Assembly (NCBI GenBank): GCA_027489915.1
Contig: JAIXZB010000007.1
Coordinates: 1 to 7,422, forward strand
Length of the DNA stretch: 7,422 nucleotides
Source: Rickettsiales bacterium
GTDB taxonomy: Bacteria; Pseudomonadota; Alphaproteobacteria; Rickettsiales; UBA3002
Direction of reading: 5' to 3'
How positions within the stretch are numbered: the first letter of the stretch is position 1; each line of letters starts with the position of its first letter. This document shows, piece after piece, positions 1-7,060 of the stretch. The notes below the pieces were generated by a model. It made no database searches. It saw only the letters and a list, made by a program, of their open reading frames with translations, and had not been told where the DNA came from. The translations under genes and the position numbers were made by a program.

Positions 1-845
1 AAGCTAATGATGCTCCTCCCTTACTCTCAATTAAAGGTCACACGCACATTATGCAAAAGCCGATGATAAGTGTGGTAGGTGCGCGCAACGCTTCTACCGC
101 AGGTATCAGCTTTGCACGCAAAATCGCGCGCGAGCTTGGCGAGGCAGGGTTCACAGTGGTTTCAGGGCTCGCACGCGGTATAGATACTGCAGCCCATAGC
201 GCAAGTTTGGCCACAGGAACTGTGGCGGTGATAGCAGGTGGAATTGACACAATTTATCCACCCGAGAATGAAAAACTCTATCACGAACTTGCAGATATGG
301 GATGCATCGTGAGTGAAATGCCTTTTGGCTCGCAACCACTTGCGCGTTCCTTCCCCGCACGCAACCGCATTATCGCAGGTATGGCGCAGGGTATGGTGAT
401 TGTGGAAGCCTCGCTCAAATCTGGTTCGCTCATCTCTGCACAATGCGCGGCAGATTATGCACGTGATGTGTTTGCTGTTCCCGGCTCTCCTCTTGATCCA
501 CGCTGTCAGGGCACTAATAAACTCATTAAAGAAGGTGCGCTACTTACCGAATCGGCGGCGGATGTTATCAATCACTACCGCCATGCAACCCATCGCTTAC
601 CATTTGGTGAATCTGATGCCGAGCAGTATGCATCCTCAGCATCCATGCCGAGCGAGAGCGAGCTTAATGCCGTTCGTACCGATGTTCTTGAAAAATTAAG
701 CCCAACGCCTGTTACCATTGACGAACTCATCGTCACATGCGACAAGCCCGCATCGTATGTACTTGCGGTGTTGCTGGAATATGAGTTGGCAGGAAAAGTC
801 GAACGCCATGCTGGCGGCCGCGTAAGTCTATCTGTAGGAGAATAA
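1..845 (+). CDS. dprA: DNA-processing protein DprA (Smf), 5'-truncated by the window edge
   Basis: DprA binds incoming single-stranded DNA and loads RecA onto it during natural transformation; many non-competent bacteria also keep it. The reading frame is open from base 3, before the first ATG at 51, and those codons (ANDAPPLLSIKG...) match the segment that normally precedes the Rossmann-like core, so the true start lies upstream and ATG 51 is internal. About 280 residues are present. Visible family motifs are VGARNAS (about 75-95), SGLARGIDTAAH (162-197), AGGIDTIYPPEN (about 234-270), the PARNR motif (354-368), and the following SGSLISA and VFAVPGS segments. The last ~65 residues, from about 655, resemble the DprA C-terminal winged-helix domain. 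The gene ends one base before topA, a common alphaproteobacterial arrangement that suggests co-transcription. Nothing in the visible part looks broken. Identification is firm; whether the cell is competent cannot be told from here. Confidence 0.95.
   Translation, partial: ANDAPPLLSIKGHTHIMQKPMISVVGARNASTAGISFARKIARELGEAGFTVVSGLARGIDTAAHSASLATGTVAVIAGGIDTIYPPENEKLYHELADMGCIVSEMPFGSQPLARSFPARNRIIAGMAQGMVIVEASLKSGSLISAQCAADYARDVFAVPGSPLDPRCQGTNKLIKEGALLTESAADVINHYRHATHRLPFGESDAEQYASSASMPSESELNAVRTDVLEKLSPTPVTIDELIVTCDKPASYVLAVLLEYELAGKVERHAGGRVSLSVGE
836..840 (+). promoter_or_regulatory. Shine-Dalgarno of topA
   Basis: AGGAG lies six bases before the GTG at 847, inside the last codons of dprA. 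It decides the topA start: the nearby ATG at 845 is followed directly by TGA, so the GTG must be used. The placement makes translational coupling to dprA likely. Confidence 0.75.
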
Positions 846-846
846 T

Positions 847-3363
847 GTGACGCATCATGTTGTGGTGGTTGAATCCCCCGCGAAAGCCAAAACAATCAAT
901 AAATACCTAGGCAGCGATTATACCGTGCTTGCCTCGTTTGGCCATGTGCGCGATTTACCCTCGAAAGATGGCTCTGTTCGCCCCGATGAAGATTTCGCTA
1001 TGACCTATGTGGTCGATGACAGTTCCAAAAAGCAAGTGGCAGCGATTGCAAAAGCCGTCAAAGGTGCCGACACGCTATATTTGGCGACTGACCCTGACCG
1101 AGAAGGTGAAGCGATTTCATGGCATGTGCTTGAAGCACTCAAAGAGAGCAAAGCCATCCATAAAGATACTGCTATTCACCGCATTGTATTTCACGAAATC
1201 ACCAAAAAAGCAGTAACAAATGCGATTGCACATCCACGTGATATTGATATGGCGCTCGTCAACGCGCAGCAGGCACGCCGCGCGCTGGATTATCTGGTCG
1301 GATTTTCGCTTTCGCCCGTACTGTGGCGTAAGCTTCCAGGTAGCCGCTCGGCAGGGCGTGTGCAATCGGTTGCATTGCGTTTGCTGTGCGAGCGCGAAGC
1401 GGAAATTGAAGTATTTATTCCTCAAGAATACTGGGATATCAGCGTGGATCTGGTCACCAGTAAAGGTGATAAAGTTACTGCGCGCTTGACCGAATTTGAC
1501 CATGAGAAAATGGAAAAATTCTCCATCACCAACGAAGCACGTGCAAGTGCCATTCGTTCTGCCCTTTCGGCAAAAGCATATTCGGTGCGCGATGTTACTC
1601 CTAAACAATCACGCCGCAATCCGCAGCCGCCATTTTCAACCTCCACCTTGCAGATGGATGCTTCGCGCAAGCTTGGGTTTGGTGCAAAAAAAACCATGCA
1701 GCTTGCTCAGAAACTCTATGAGGGCTTCGAGATTGATGGCGAATCGGTGGGGCTTATCACCTATATGCGTACCGATGCGATTACGGTTTCGCCCGATGCG
1801 GTAATGGCCGCGCGGGTTTGGATCGAAAAAGAATACGGTAAAGATTTTTTACCTGCCGAGCCGCGTATGTACAAAACCAAAGCCAAAAATGCACAGGAAG
1901 CACACGAAGCGATTCGCCCAACTGAGCTGAAATACACGCCCGAAAAGGTTAAATCCGCGCTCGATAACGATATGTTCCGCCTTTACGAGCTTATCTGGAA
2001 ACGCACAGTTGCAAGCCAGATGGAAGCCGCGGTGTATGATCAGATGGCGGTGGATATTGTATCGCAGGATGAAAAAGCCGTGCTGCGCGCCAATGGTTCG
2101 GTGCTGAAATTTGCAGGCTTCCTTACCCTCTATCAAGAAGGCCGAGAAGAAGAAGATACGGATGATGAAAACAGCCAGCGCCTTCCTATTATGACTCCTA
2201 AAGAGGCGATGGGGCTGCATGGTGTGAATCCTGCGCAGCATTTCACCACCCCGCCGCCACGCTTCAGCGAAGCAACGCTCGTGAAACGGCTTGAAGAGCT
2301 TGGTATTGGCCGGCCCTCTACCTACGCAAGCATCATCTCAGTGCTTATCGAGCGTGGTTATGCCAAAATCGATAAACGCCGTTTTGTTGCCGAATCGCTT
2401 GGGCGCTTAGTGACCGCGTTTCTCGTCAATTATTTCGATCGTTATGTCGAATATGGTTTCACTGCAGCGCTTGAAGATAACCTCGATGAAATCGCCAATG
2501 GCCACAAGGAGTGGAAAACCGAACTTCGCAAGTTCTGGGATGAATTTTCCAAACGTATCGAGGAAAGCAAAACCCTAAAGATCACCGATGTACTTAATGC
2601 GGTGGAAGAAGTGCTTTCGCCTTATATTTTTGGCACAGGTGAAGCTGCAGAAAAAGCGCGTATATGCCCCACCTGTAACATCGGAAAACTCAGCCTTAAA
2701 ACAGGTAAATTTGGTGCATTCCTTGGTTGCTCAAATTATCCGGATTGTAATTTCACACGCCCACTTATTGTTGCAACGAGTGAAGGTGAAGAAGGTGCAG
2801 ATGCAGCAGTAGCGGCAGGCGATTTCCCACGCGCACTTGGTACCGACCCTAAAACAGGTGAGCCTGTTTCGCTTCGCAAAGGGCCTTACGGGGTGTATGT
2901 CCAGCTTGGCGAATCAGCAAAGCCTAAGCGCTCTGGACTTCCCAAAGGGGTGAGCGCTGATGGATTTACGTTAGAGCAGGCACTTGCCCTGCTTGCGCTT
3001 CCACGTGAAGTGGGCTTGCATCCAGAAACTGGCACCATGATTATGGCAGGCGTTGGCAGGTTTGGCCCGTTTTTGTTACATGATGGCAAATATGCCAACC
3101 TTCCTGCAGCAGAAGATGTACTAACTGTGGGCATGAACCGCGCCGTGACATTGCTTGCCGAAGCAGCAGAAAAACGCGCTAAAGGCGGCTTCAAAAAATT
3201 TGGCAAAGGTAAAAAAGAAGAGGCAGAAGCGAAACCTGCTACTAAAAAACCTGCAAAAAAACCAGCCGCTAAAGTGACAAAATCTGCTGCCAAAAGTGGC
3301 AAAATCGCAAAAGCAGCAGCAAAACCTGCTAAGAAAGCCACAAAAGCAAAGGCTAAAGCTTGA
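847..3363 (+). CDS. topA: DNA topoisomerase I (type IA), GTG start
   Basis: This enzyme relaxes negative supercoils by a single-strand break and a transient 5'-phosphotyrosine link. It is 838 residues long, usual for the family. The TOPRIM domain opens with VVVESPAKAKTINKYLG, where Glu9 is the catalytic acid, and the metal-binding DxDxE is in TDPDREGEAISWH (Asp82, Asp84, Glu86). The active-site tyrosine is Tyr306 in YMRTDA. The motif GIGRPSTYASII of the central toroid follows at about 478-489. One C4 zinc finger is visible (Cys607, Cys610, Cys628, Cys634), then two Cys-free Topo C-terminal repeats (GTDPKTGEPVSLRKGPYG and GLHPETGTMIM...GRFGPFLL). E. coli TopA has three zinc fingers, so this is the alphaproteobacterial type. 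The last ~65 residues are a Lys/Ala/Pro-rich, histone-H1-like tail, probably a non-specific DNA-binding region. No inactivating change is seen. In many relatives topA is followed by rnr; here it is followed by an NDUFS4-like gene. Confidence 0.98.
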   Translation: MTHHVVVVESPAKAKTINKYLGSDYTVLASFGHVRDLPSKDGSVRPDEDFAMTYVVDDSSKKQVAAIAKAVKGADTLYLATDPDREGEAISWHVLEALKESKAIHKDTAIHRIVFHEITKKAVTNAIAHPRDIDMALVNAQQARRALDYLVGFSLSPVLWRKLPGSRSAGRVQSVALRLLCEREAEIEVFIPQEYWDISVDLVTSKGDKVTARLTEFDHEKMEKFSITNEARASAIRSALSAKAYSVRDVTPKQSRRNPQPPFSTSTLQMDASRKLGFGAKKTMQLAQKLYEGFEIDGESVGLITYMRTDAITVSPDAVMAARVWIEKEYGKDFLPAEPRMYKTKAKNAQEAHEAIRPTELKYTPEKVKSALDNDMFRLYELIWKRTVASQMEAAVYDQMAVDIVSQDEKAVLRANGSVLKFAGFLTLYQEGREEEDTDDENSQRLPIMTPKEAMGLHGVNPAQHFTTPPPRFSEATLVKRLEELGIGRPSTYASIISVLIERGYAKIDKRRFVAESLGRLVTAFLVNYFDRYVEYGFTAALEDNLDEIANGHKEWKTELRKFWDEFSKRIEESKTLKITDVLNAVEEVLSPYIFGTGEAAEKARICPTCNIGKLSLKTGKFGAFLGCSNYPDCNFTRPLIVATSEGEEGADAAVAAGDFPRALGTDPKTGEPVSLRKGPYGVYVQLGESAKPKRSGLPKGVSADGFTLEQALALLALPREVGLHPETGTMIMAGVGRFGPFLLHDGKYANLPAAEDVLTVGMNRAVTLLAEAAEKRAKGGFKKFGKGKKEEAEAKPATKKPAKKPAAKVTKSAAKSGKIAKAAAKPAKKATKAKAKA

Positions 3364-3395
3364 CGTAGGCTGTGGCTTAAATCTAGAGTGTTGTT

Positions 3396-3719
3396 ATGAC
3401 AGATGAAATACTTGCAAAAATTTACTGCCCCGCCAAAACGGCGATGCAGTCAGGTCGCGGGAAAACCCGTGAGTGGGTTCTTGAGTATAAATCTACTACT
3501 CCCATGACTCCTGATGCGCTGATGGGTTGGAATAGTGGGGCGGATACACTGGCGCAACTACAATTAAAATTCCCCACCAAAGAAGCCGCCATTGCTTATG
3601 CTAAAGCAAAACAGCTTGGGTATGAAGTGATAGAGCCTCACAAGGTGCGTACAGGCCCCAAATCCTACGCTGCCAATTTTTCGTTCAATCGCAAACGTGC
3701 TTACGCTGATAACGTCTGA
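3396..3719 (+). CDS. NDUFS4-like accessory subunit of respiratory complex I (ETC complex I subunit)
   Basis: The 107-residue protein matches the bacterial form of the 18-kDa complex I accessory subunit (NDUFS4/AQDQ family, Pfam 'ETC complex I subunit'). In mitochondria this subunit sits on the peripheral arm and supports assembly and stability of the NADH dehydrogenase module. Recognisable segments are the N-terminal AKIYCPAKTAMQSG, then TREWVLEY, the central LMGWNSGADTLAQLQLKFPTKEAAIAYA, and the C-terminal YEVIEPH...PKSYAANFSFNRKR. There is no signal peptide or membrane helix, as expected for a matrix/cytoplasmic-face subunit. The start is the only sensible ATG, with a weak purine-rich site (AGAG, 3385-3388) before it. 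It lies 32 bases after topA, so read-through is possible. Its last 19 bases overlap the opposing transporter gene. The family implies aerobic respiration with an alphaproteobacterial complex I; the core nuo genes are not in the window. Confidence 0.92.
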   Translation: MTDEILAKIYCPAKTAMQSGRGKTREWVLEYKSTTPMTPDALMGWNSGADTLAQLQLKFPTKEAAIAYAKAKQLGYEVIEPHKVRTGPKSYAANFSFNRKRAYADNV

Positions 3720-4633
3720 TTTTTTTGTGCGGCCTTAGATTTCATCTGGCTCCACATCGCATTCGCAAGCATCGCCCCAACCACCATGGCTATTCCGCCC
3801 CATTGTAGCAACGTTGGAGTTTCGTTCATGAATGTGAGTGCTATTGTTAGCCCAAATACTGGTATCAGCGCCATCGACATCGAGGCCGACCCTGCACCAA
3901 GCAAGCGCACAGCGTAAGCAAACAGGGGCATTGCCAGCATCGCATGCAATAATCCGTGATATCCCCCTTGAAGCAGAATTTGCGACATAGGCCACGCGCT
4001 TATATCGGGCTGGTATACGAGCAGGTAAATAGGCAAATACAACAAGGAACCTGTGGCAATGATACTCACCGCCTCCATGGCAGTGAAGCCGTAACGCTTG
4101 AATAAAATGGTGTAAATCGCCCATGAAAGAGCCACGCCGAAGAATAATATATCACCTAGCAACACGTTTTTACCTGCATGGGTTAGCCCTGCGGAAGCCA
4201 TGAGCACAAGACCAACCAACAGCAAAATAAGGCAGTATTTACGCATTTTACCAATCTTCTCCTTTAAGAAATACGCACCCAGCAGCGCCCCCAAAAGCGC
4301 CATAGAACCTGGAACAATCACTGCGCCATGCGCGGTGGGGGCAAGCGAAATAGCATAATAAAACAACAACGAATACGGAGCGCCTGAAAGCAGGGTAATG
4401 CTAGCCATACGCAGGATTCCATGGTGATGCAGTAACCTGCGGCCATGCAGCAGACAAAATGGTATTGCAATCAAGTTCGCAAATACCACCCGCAGCGCCA
4501 CAATATCCTGATAGGTAAGCCCCGCTGCAATGCCTTGTTTGCACACTGCAAACTGCCCCCCCATCACGGCTGCTGTCACAATCAGGCCTAGCGAGGCAGT
4601 GATAATCTTAGAATTTGGGTGTGTATGGGTCAT
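3701..4633 (-). CDS. EamA/DMT-superfamily inner-membrane transporter (substrate unknown)
   Basis: The 310-residue protein has about ten hydrophobic segments (roughly residues 9-30, 42-62, 74-95, 101-122, 129-149, 156-175, 187-208, 218-240, 244-265 and 274-297). It has the two-fold EamA repeat layout of drug/metabolite transporters such as RhaT/YdcZ/RarD-like exporters. Typical signs are a Gly-rich first helix with MGGQFAVCK, the ALRVVFANLIAIPF helix, the first repeat's end SMALLGALLGAYFLKEKIG, and the second repeat's SMSMALIPVFGLTIALTFMNE, where the acidic residue after the ninth helix is characteristic. The C-terminus is a short basic cytoplasmic tail. The ATG at 4633 has no clear Shine-Dalgarno, so translation may be weak or the start could be slightly different. 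It is transcribed away from the DUF2610 operon and towards the NDUFS4-like gene, with a 19-base tail-to-tail overlap. The family exports amino acids, metabolites or drugs; the substrate cannot be read from sequence. Confidence 0.9.
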   Translation of the reverse strand: MTHTHPNSKIITASLGLIVTAAVMGGQFAVCKQGIAAGLTYQDIVALRVVFANLIAIPFCLLHGRRLLHHHGILRMASITLLSGAPYSLLFYYAISLAPTAHGAVIVPGSMALLGALLGAYFLKEKIGKMRKYCLILLLVGLVLMASAGLTHAGKNVLLGDILFFGVALSWAIYTILFKRYGFTAMEAVSIIATGSLLYLPIYLLVYQPDISAWPMSQILLQGGYHGLLHAMLAMPLFAYAVRLLGAGSASMSMALIPVFGLTIALTFMNETPTLLQWGGIAMVVGAMLANAMWSQMKSKAAQKNQTLSA

Positions 4634-4713
4634 GGTATGGATGCATCAAAGAGCTTACGAAACGCCATAGAACCCAAAAAATGCAGGGTTGTCATATTAT
4701 TTTCACAATCTTT

Positions 4714-4722
4714 TGCTAGAAT
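4714..4722 (+). promoter_or_regulatory. Probable extended -10 promoter for the DUF2610 / 661-aa operon
   Basis: TGC followed by TAGAAT (TAGAAT at 4717-4722) matches the TGN-TATAAT extended -10 form at five of six core positions. It lies in the only intergenic gap before the two-gene unit and would start transcription near 4729, giving a leader of about 19 bases that still holds the ribosome site. The nearest -35-like hexamer, TTGTCA at 4689-4694, is 22 bases away, too far for a normal spacing; extended -10 promoters can work without one. A 5-base inverted repeat, TGCTA (4714-4718) and TAGCA (4730-4734), brackets the start region. Confidence 0.45.
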
Positions 4723-4735
4723 GTTATCATAGCAC

Positions 4736-4741
4736 AGGAGG
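4736..4741 (+). promoter_or_regulatory. Strong Shine-Dalgarno of the DUF2610 gene
   Basis: A complete AGGAGG lies six bases before the ATG at 4748. It is the best ribosome binding site on the + strand in this window and fixes the start codon. Confidence 0.8.
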
Positions 4742-4747
4742 GTTCAG

Positions 4748-5026
4748 ATGAAGCGTTTTACAGTTCCATGCGATTTCAACGGCACAAAACACCCGTTCCA
4801 TGTGTATATTGGCGATCCGCACCCTAAAAAACATCCGTTGCAGTTTCAATCCTGGTGGTTGTCATCTGAGCGTGGCGGTAACATCCCGCAAGATGTGATG
4901 GATAGCTTTGAAAAGCTGTTTAAGATTTCGCAGGAAAATAACGTGTCATTCGAGGATCTGTGCGTCTATGCACTCGGCGCTGCTCAACAAGAGCAAGGCG
5001 ATGGTGCAGCGCAGGCAACCGCTTAA
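4748..5026 (+). CDS. DUF2610-family small protein, function unknown
   Basis: The 92-residue protein has the features I recall for DUF2610, a family known mainly from Rickettsiales: an N-terminal FTVPCDFNGTKHPFHVYIGDP, a middle HPLQFQSWWLSSERGG, and a C-terminal IPQDVMDSFEKLFKI...NNVSFEDLCVYAL. The last ~15 residues (Gln/Ala-rich) look like a disordered tail. There is no signal peptide or membrane segment, so it is probably cytoplasmic. The C-terminal half reads as a short strand followed by two helices, loosely like a ribbon-helix-helix protein; this is a fold guess, not an identification. It has its own promoter and strong ribosome site and is the first gene of a two-gene unit with the 661-aa protein 14 bases downstream, so the two probably work together. 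The biochemical role is unknown. Confidence 0.8.
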   Translation: MKRFTVPCDFNGTKHPFHVYIGDPHPKKHPLQFQSWWLSSERGGNIPQDVMDSFEKLFKISQENNVSFEDLCVYALGAAQQEQGDGAAQATA

Positions 5027-5029
5027 GGT

Positions 5030-5034
5030 AAGGA
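5030..5034 (+). promoter_or_regulatory. Shine-Dalgarno supporting the TTG start at 5041
   Basis: AAGGA lies six bases before the TTG at 5041 and just after the DUF2610 stop. No ATG or GTG start in this frame lies near it. The other nearby TTG (5036) is in a different frame and too close to the site. Confidence 0.65.
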
Positions 5035-5040
5035 ATTGCA

Positions 5041-7026
5041 TTGGCCGATACCCCACAGACCGATGCACTCGGAAATCCCAGTTTATCGGATGATATTGCC
5101 GTTATAAGCGCAACGCAGGATACAATTGTTGAGCGTATTGCAGCGTTAGAGCGCGTGGCTGATCAAGAAGTTACCTACCCTATCGAACGCGTGAGGGGCA
5201 GTGTGGGCCGTTGGCTTATTCCACGCGATAATACGCTAGCATCGCATTATGCACTGGTAACAGAGCGCGCCCGCGATATTGATTTCTCCCCCGCTAATTA
5301 CCCAGGGTTCGATGCAATTTTTACCGAGCAATACAAAGGTGCAGGATTTTATGATCCCATGCACAATAACTTCCCCAAATTCGGTAAGCTGCGTGATAAT
5401 CTGGCGACGGTGCGCAACTATATTTTAGAGCTGTATTTCCCCGATAACTCGCCTGATGATGCGCTACGTATTGAGCATCTGAAGCAGATTGCGGGCTACC
5501 TTGCTGAGGGCTTAACTAACGATAGGGCGTTTTTGGGATTGATTCCAGTTCACAACCCATTTGCCCCCTATATCGATGTCGAACAGGCAAGCGCCCCAGA
5601 TGGCGAGGGCGCACGCTACCTGTATCAAAAAATACTCGAAATGCAGCGTCACAGCAACTGGACGCGCCCCTTCAGCGCCCTCACCTCGATGTTCGGTGAT
5701 GGTGCTTACGGCGCATGGGATTTGTCCTCTCTTAAAGAGTCTGCATTCTCCGCTACTTCAGATAATGAACACGATATTCGCGAAACGATTCATGAGGAAA
5801 TTGCAGAACTGGCGACTTCCTACGATACGCTGGAAGCGAAACGCCAAAACCTCGAAGCACGCAGACGTCAGAGCGAGTCTGCCAGCGATTTAGACAATAT
5901 CGGAAGCCAGCTTCTTTTCAGCTTCTACCAGATGCGCGATGCAGTGGAAGATTTAGCTTCGCCCATCAAACGCGAGGCTATTGATATCGCGCATGAAATC
6001 CTGCGTAAGCTATCGCTTAAATTTGGCGAAAGAGGTATCAATACTGGCCTTTCTTTCAGCCCCAATGGCGATAATGATGCGCTGGGATCAAGCTCTGGAG
6101 TTGGGCGCTTACTAGTGCGCATGGCAGGGATGATGCGTGCTCTGGGCGATGATATGATGGCACATCCAGCCGTTGCAGGAGCACATCAGGCTATGGGGCA
6201 ACTTGCTTATCTTGTGAAAATGGAAGCATTGCACATGGCTAATGCCGCAGGCGACACCAAGCTTGCAGGCTCTATCCGTGGCCAACTCTCACAGCTTCGC
6301 CATTTTGCGCAAGGGCTCGAGGGCAAATCCATAGGCAGCCTTATGGATGAAATGAAGGAAGGCGTGAATGCACTTGAGCAAAAGCTGCGCGCAACGGGGC
6401 TGATTATTGACGGGCAAACTATTGATAACCAGATGGCGGGGCGCGGAAGTGGTTCGCAAGCGCAAGCGGTCAATACTGCGCGTCAACAGCAGGATGCTCA
6501 ACGTAACACAGTCCAGACCAAGCAACAGCAAGGGCTTAATCAATCTCAACAGATGCAAGCATCTCAGACCGCATCGCAAGCACAAAATGCTGTCACGCAA
6601 ATGCAGGCGATGCAGCGCGCGCAGCGGCCTATTGGTAAGGAAGAATCGCTATTTTCACAGCCAACGGTAACAGTTAAAAAGGCTCCGAATGGTGTTGCTG
6701 CGATGAAAAATGCCAATGCTGCTCGCAAAATGGTGAATGCTCAAATCAACCAAGCAATGGTCACTGCACCGCCGCCTGCACCAGTGAAGCCACCATCGCA
6801 AGGCATAATAGACCCCAAAATGCTTGCAAGTTTGGGCTCTACCCTCAGCTCTGCTCAAACCAATGCGGCTACACTTACCTCGGGCGCTATTGGCCCCAAA
6901 ACCAGTGCCGACGCTATCAGGAAAGCGCAAGTCGATAAAGCTGTGAAACAGGCTGTTATTGAAACAAGCCTTGAAACCCAAGAACCCCATGCGCACACAC
7001 GTCCACCTACGGGGCGGTCACGCTAA
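5041..7026 (+). CDS. Large hypothetical protein with coiled coil, Gln-rich segment and basic C-terminus (TTG start)
   Basis: I do not recognise this 661-residue protein. It starts at TTG with a good ribosome site, 14 bases after the DUF2610 gene. No signal peptide or membrane helix is visible, so it is cytoplasmic or exported by a signal-independent route. Residues ~1-230 look globular, with aromatic and charged residues (GSVGRWLIPRDN, YPGFDAIFTEQYKGAGFYDP, LELYFPDNSPDD). Residues ~244-283 are highly charged and heptad-like (EEIAELATSYDTLEAKRQNL), a likely coiled coil. Residues ~284-455 are helical and Met/Ala-rich (RMAGMMRALGDDMMAHPAV). Residues ~473-529 are Gln-rich low complexity, 576-585 are Pro-rich, and the tail ends in RPPTGRSR. 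This order, folded N-terminus then disordered basic end, is common in secreted effectors and scaffolding proteins, but no catalytic motif is visible. Co-transcription with DUF2610 is the only functional clue. It ends one base short of an opposing lipoprotein gene. That it is a real gene is clear from its length and codon pattern. Confidence 0.85.
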   Translation: MADTPQTDALGNPSLSDDIAVISATQDTIVERIAALERVADQEVTYPIERVRGSVGRWLIPRDNTLASHYALVTERARDIDFSPANYPGFDAIFTEQYKGAGFYDPMHNNFPKFGKLRDNLATVRNYILELYFPDNSPDDALRIEHLKQIAGYLAEGLTNDRAFLGLIPVHNPFAPYIDVEQASAPDGEGARYLYQKILEMQRHSNWTRPFSALTSMFGDGAYGAWDLSSLKESAFSATSDNEHDIRETIHEEIAELATSYDTLEAKRQNLEARRRQSESASDLDNIGSQLLFSFYQMRDAVEDLASPIKREAIDIAHEILRKLSLKFGERGINTGLSFSPNGDNDALGSSSGVGRLLVRMAGMMRALGDDMMAHPAVAGAHQAMGQLAYLVKMEALHMANAAGDTKLAGSIRGQLSQLRHFAQGLEGKSIGSLMDEMKEGVNALEQKLRATGLIIDGQTIDNQMAGRGSGSQAQAVNTARQQQDAQRNTVQTKQQQGLNQSQQMQASQTASQAQNAVTQMQAMQRAQRPIGKEESLFSQPTVTVKKAPNGVAAMKNANAARKMVNAQINQAMVTAPPPAPVKPPSQGIIDPKMLASLGSTLSSAQTNAATLTSGAIGPKTSADAIRKAQVDKAVKQAVIETSLETQEPHAHTRPPTGRSR

Positions 7027-7060
7027 CCTAAGCGGTCGTTTTGTTGAGATAACGCTTAGG
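7027..7060. repeat. Perfect 8-base inverted repeat at the convergent gene ends
   Basis: CCTAAGCG (7027-7034) and CGCTTAGG (7053-7060) are exact reverse complements separated by 18 bases. The structure sits just after the 661-aa stop codon and covers the last codons and stop of the lipoprotein gene. A second short stem, AGGCCC-ACAT-GGGCTT (7058-7073, one G-T pair), follows at once. Neither is followed by a run of T, so they are not textbook intrinsic terminators, though they could slow or end transcription from either side. Confidence 0.4.

Noticed and set aside
51..53. ATG at 51 as the start of dprA
   Set aside because: The frame is open upstream and the residues before it fit the DprA family; the segment just after it is already in the conserved core. 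There is no Shine-Dalgarno close by.
2886..3341. 151-aa Ala-rich open frame on the minus strand inside topA
   Set aside because: It mirrors the Lys/Ala-rich coding tail of topA; repetitive codons on one strand leave the other strand free of stops. No ribosome site or family resemblance.
3360..3388. TTGACG (3360-3365) plus a -10 box as a promoter for the NDUFS4-like gene
   Set aside because: The best -10-like hexamer (TTAAAT, 3377-3382) is only 11 bases away, and those at proper spacing match at only three positions.
3720..3726. Run of seven T after the NDUFS4-like stop as an intrinsic terminator
   Set aside because: No convincing GC-rich stem lies before it; only 3-5-base weak pairings were seen. 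It also encodes Lys-Asn codons of the opposing transporter.
3735..4124. 129-aa minus-strand frame inside the transporter gene
   Set aside because: It lies wholly within the EamA gene in another frame; its Cys/His-rich translation has no recognisable motif.
4689..4694. TTGTCA as the -35 box of the DUF2610 operon promoter
   Set aside because: It is a good hexamer, but 22 bases from the -10 element, beyond workable spacing.
6289..6996. Minus-strand open frames opposite the 3' part of the 661-aa gene
   Set aside because: They are antisense shadows of the Gln-rich and Ala-rich coding region and lack ribosome sites.
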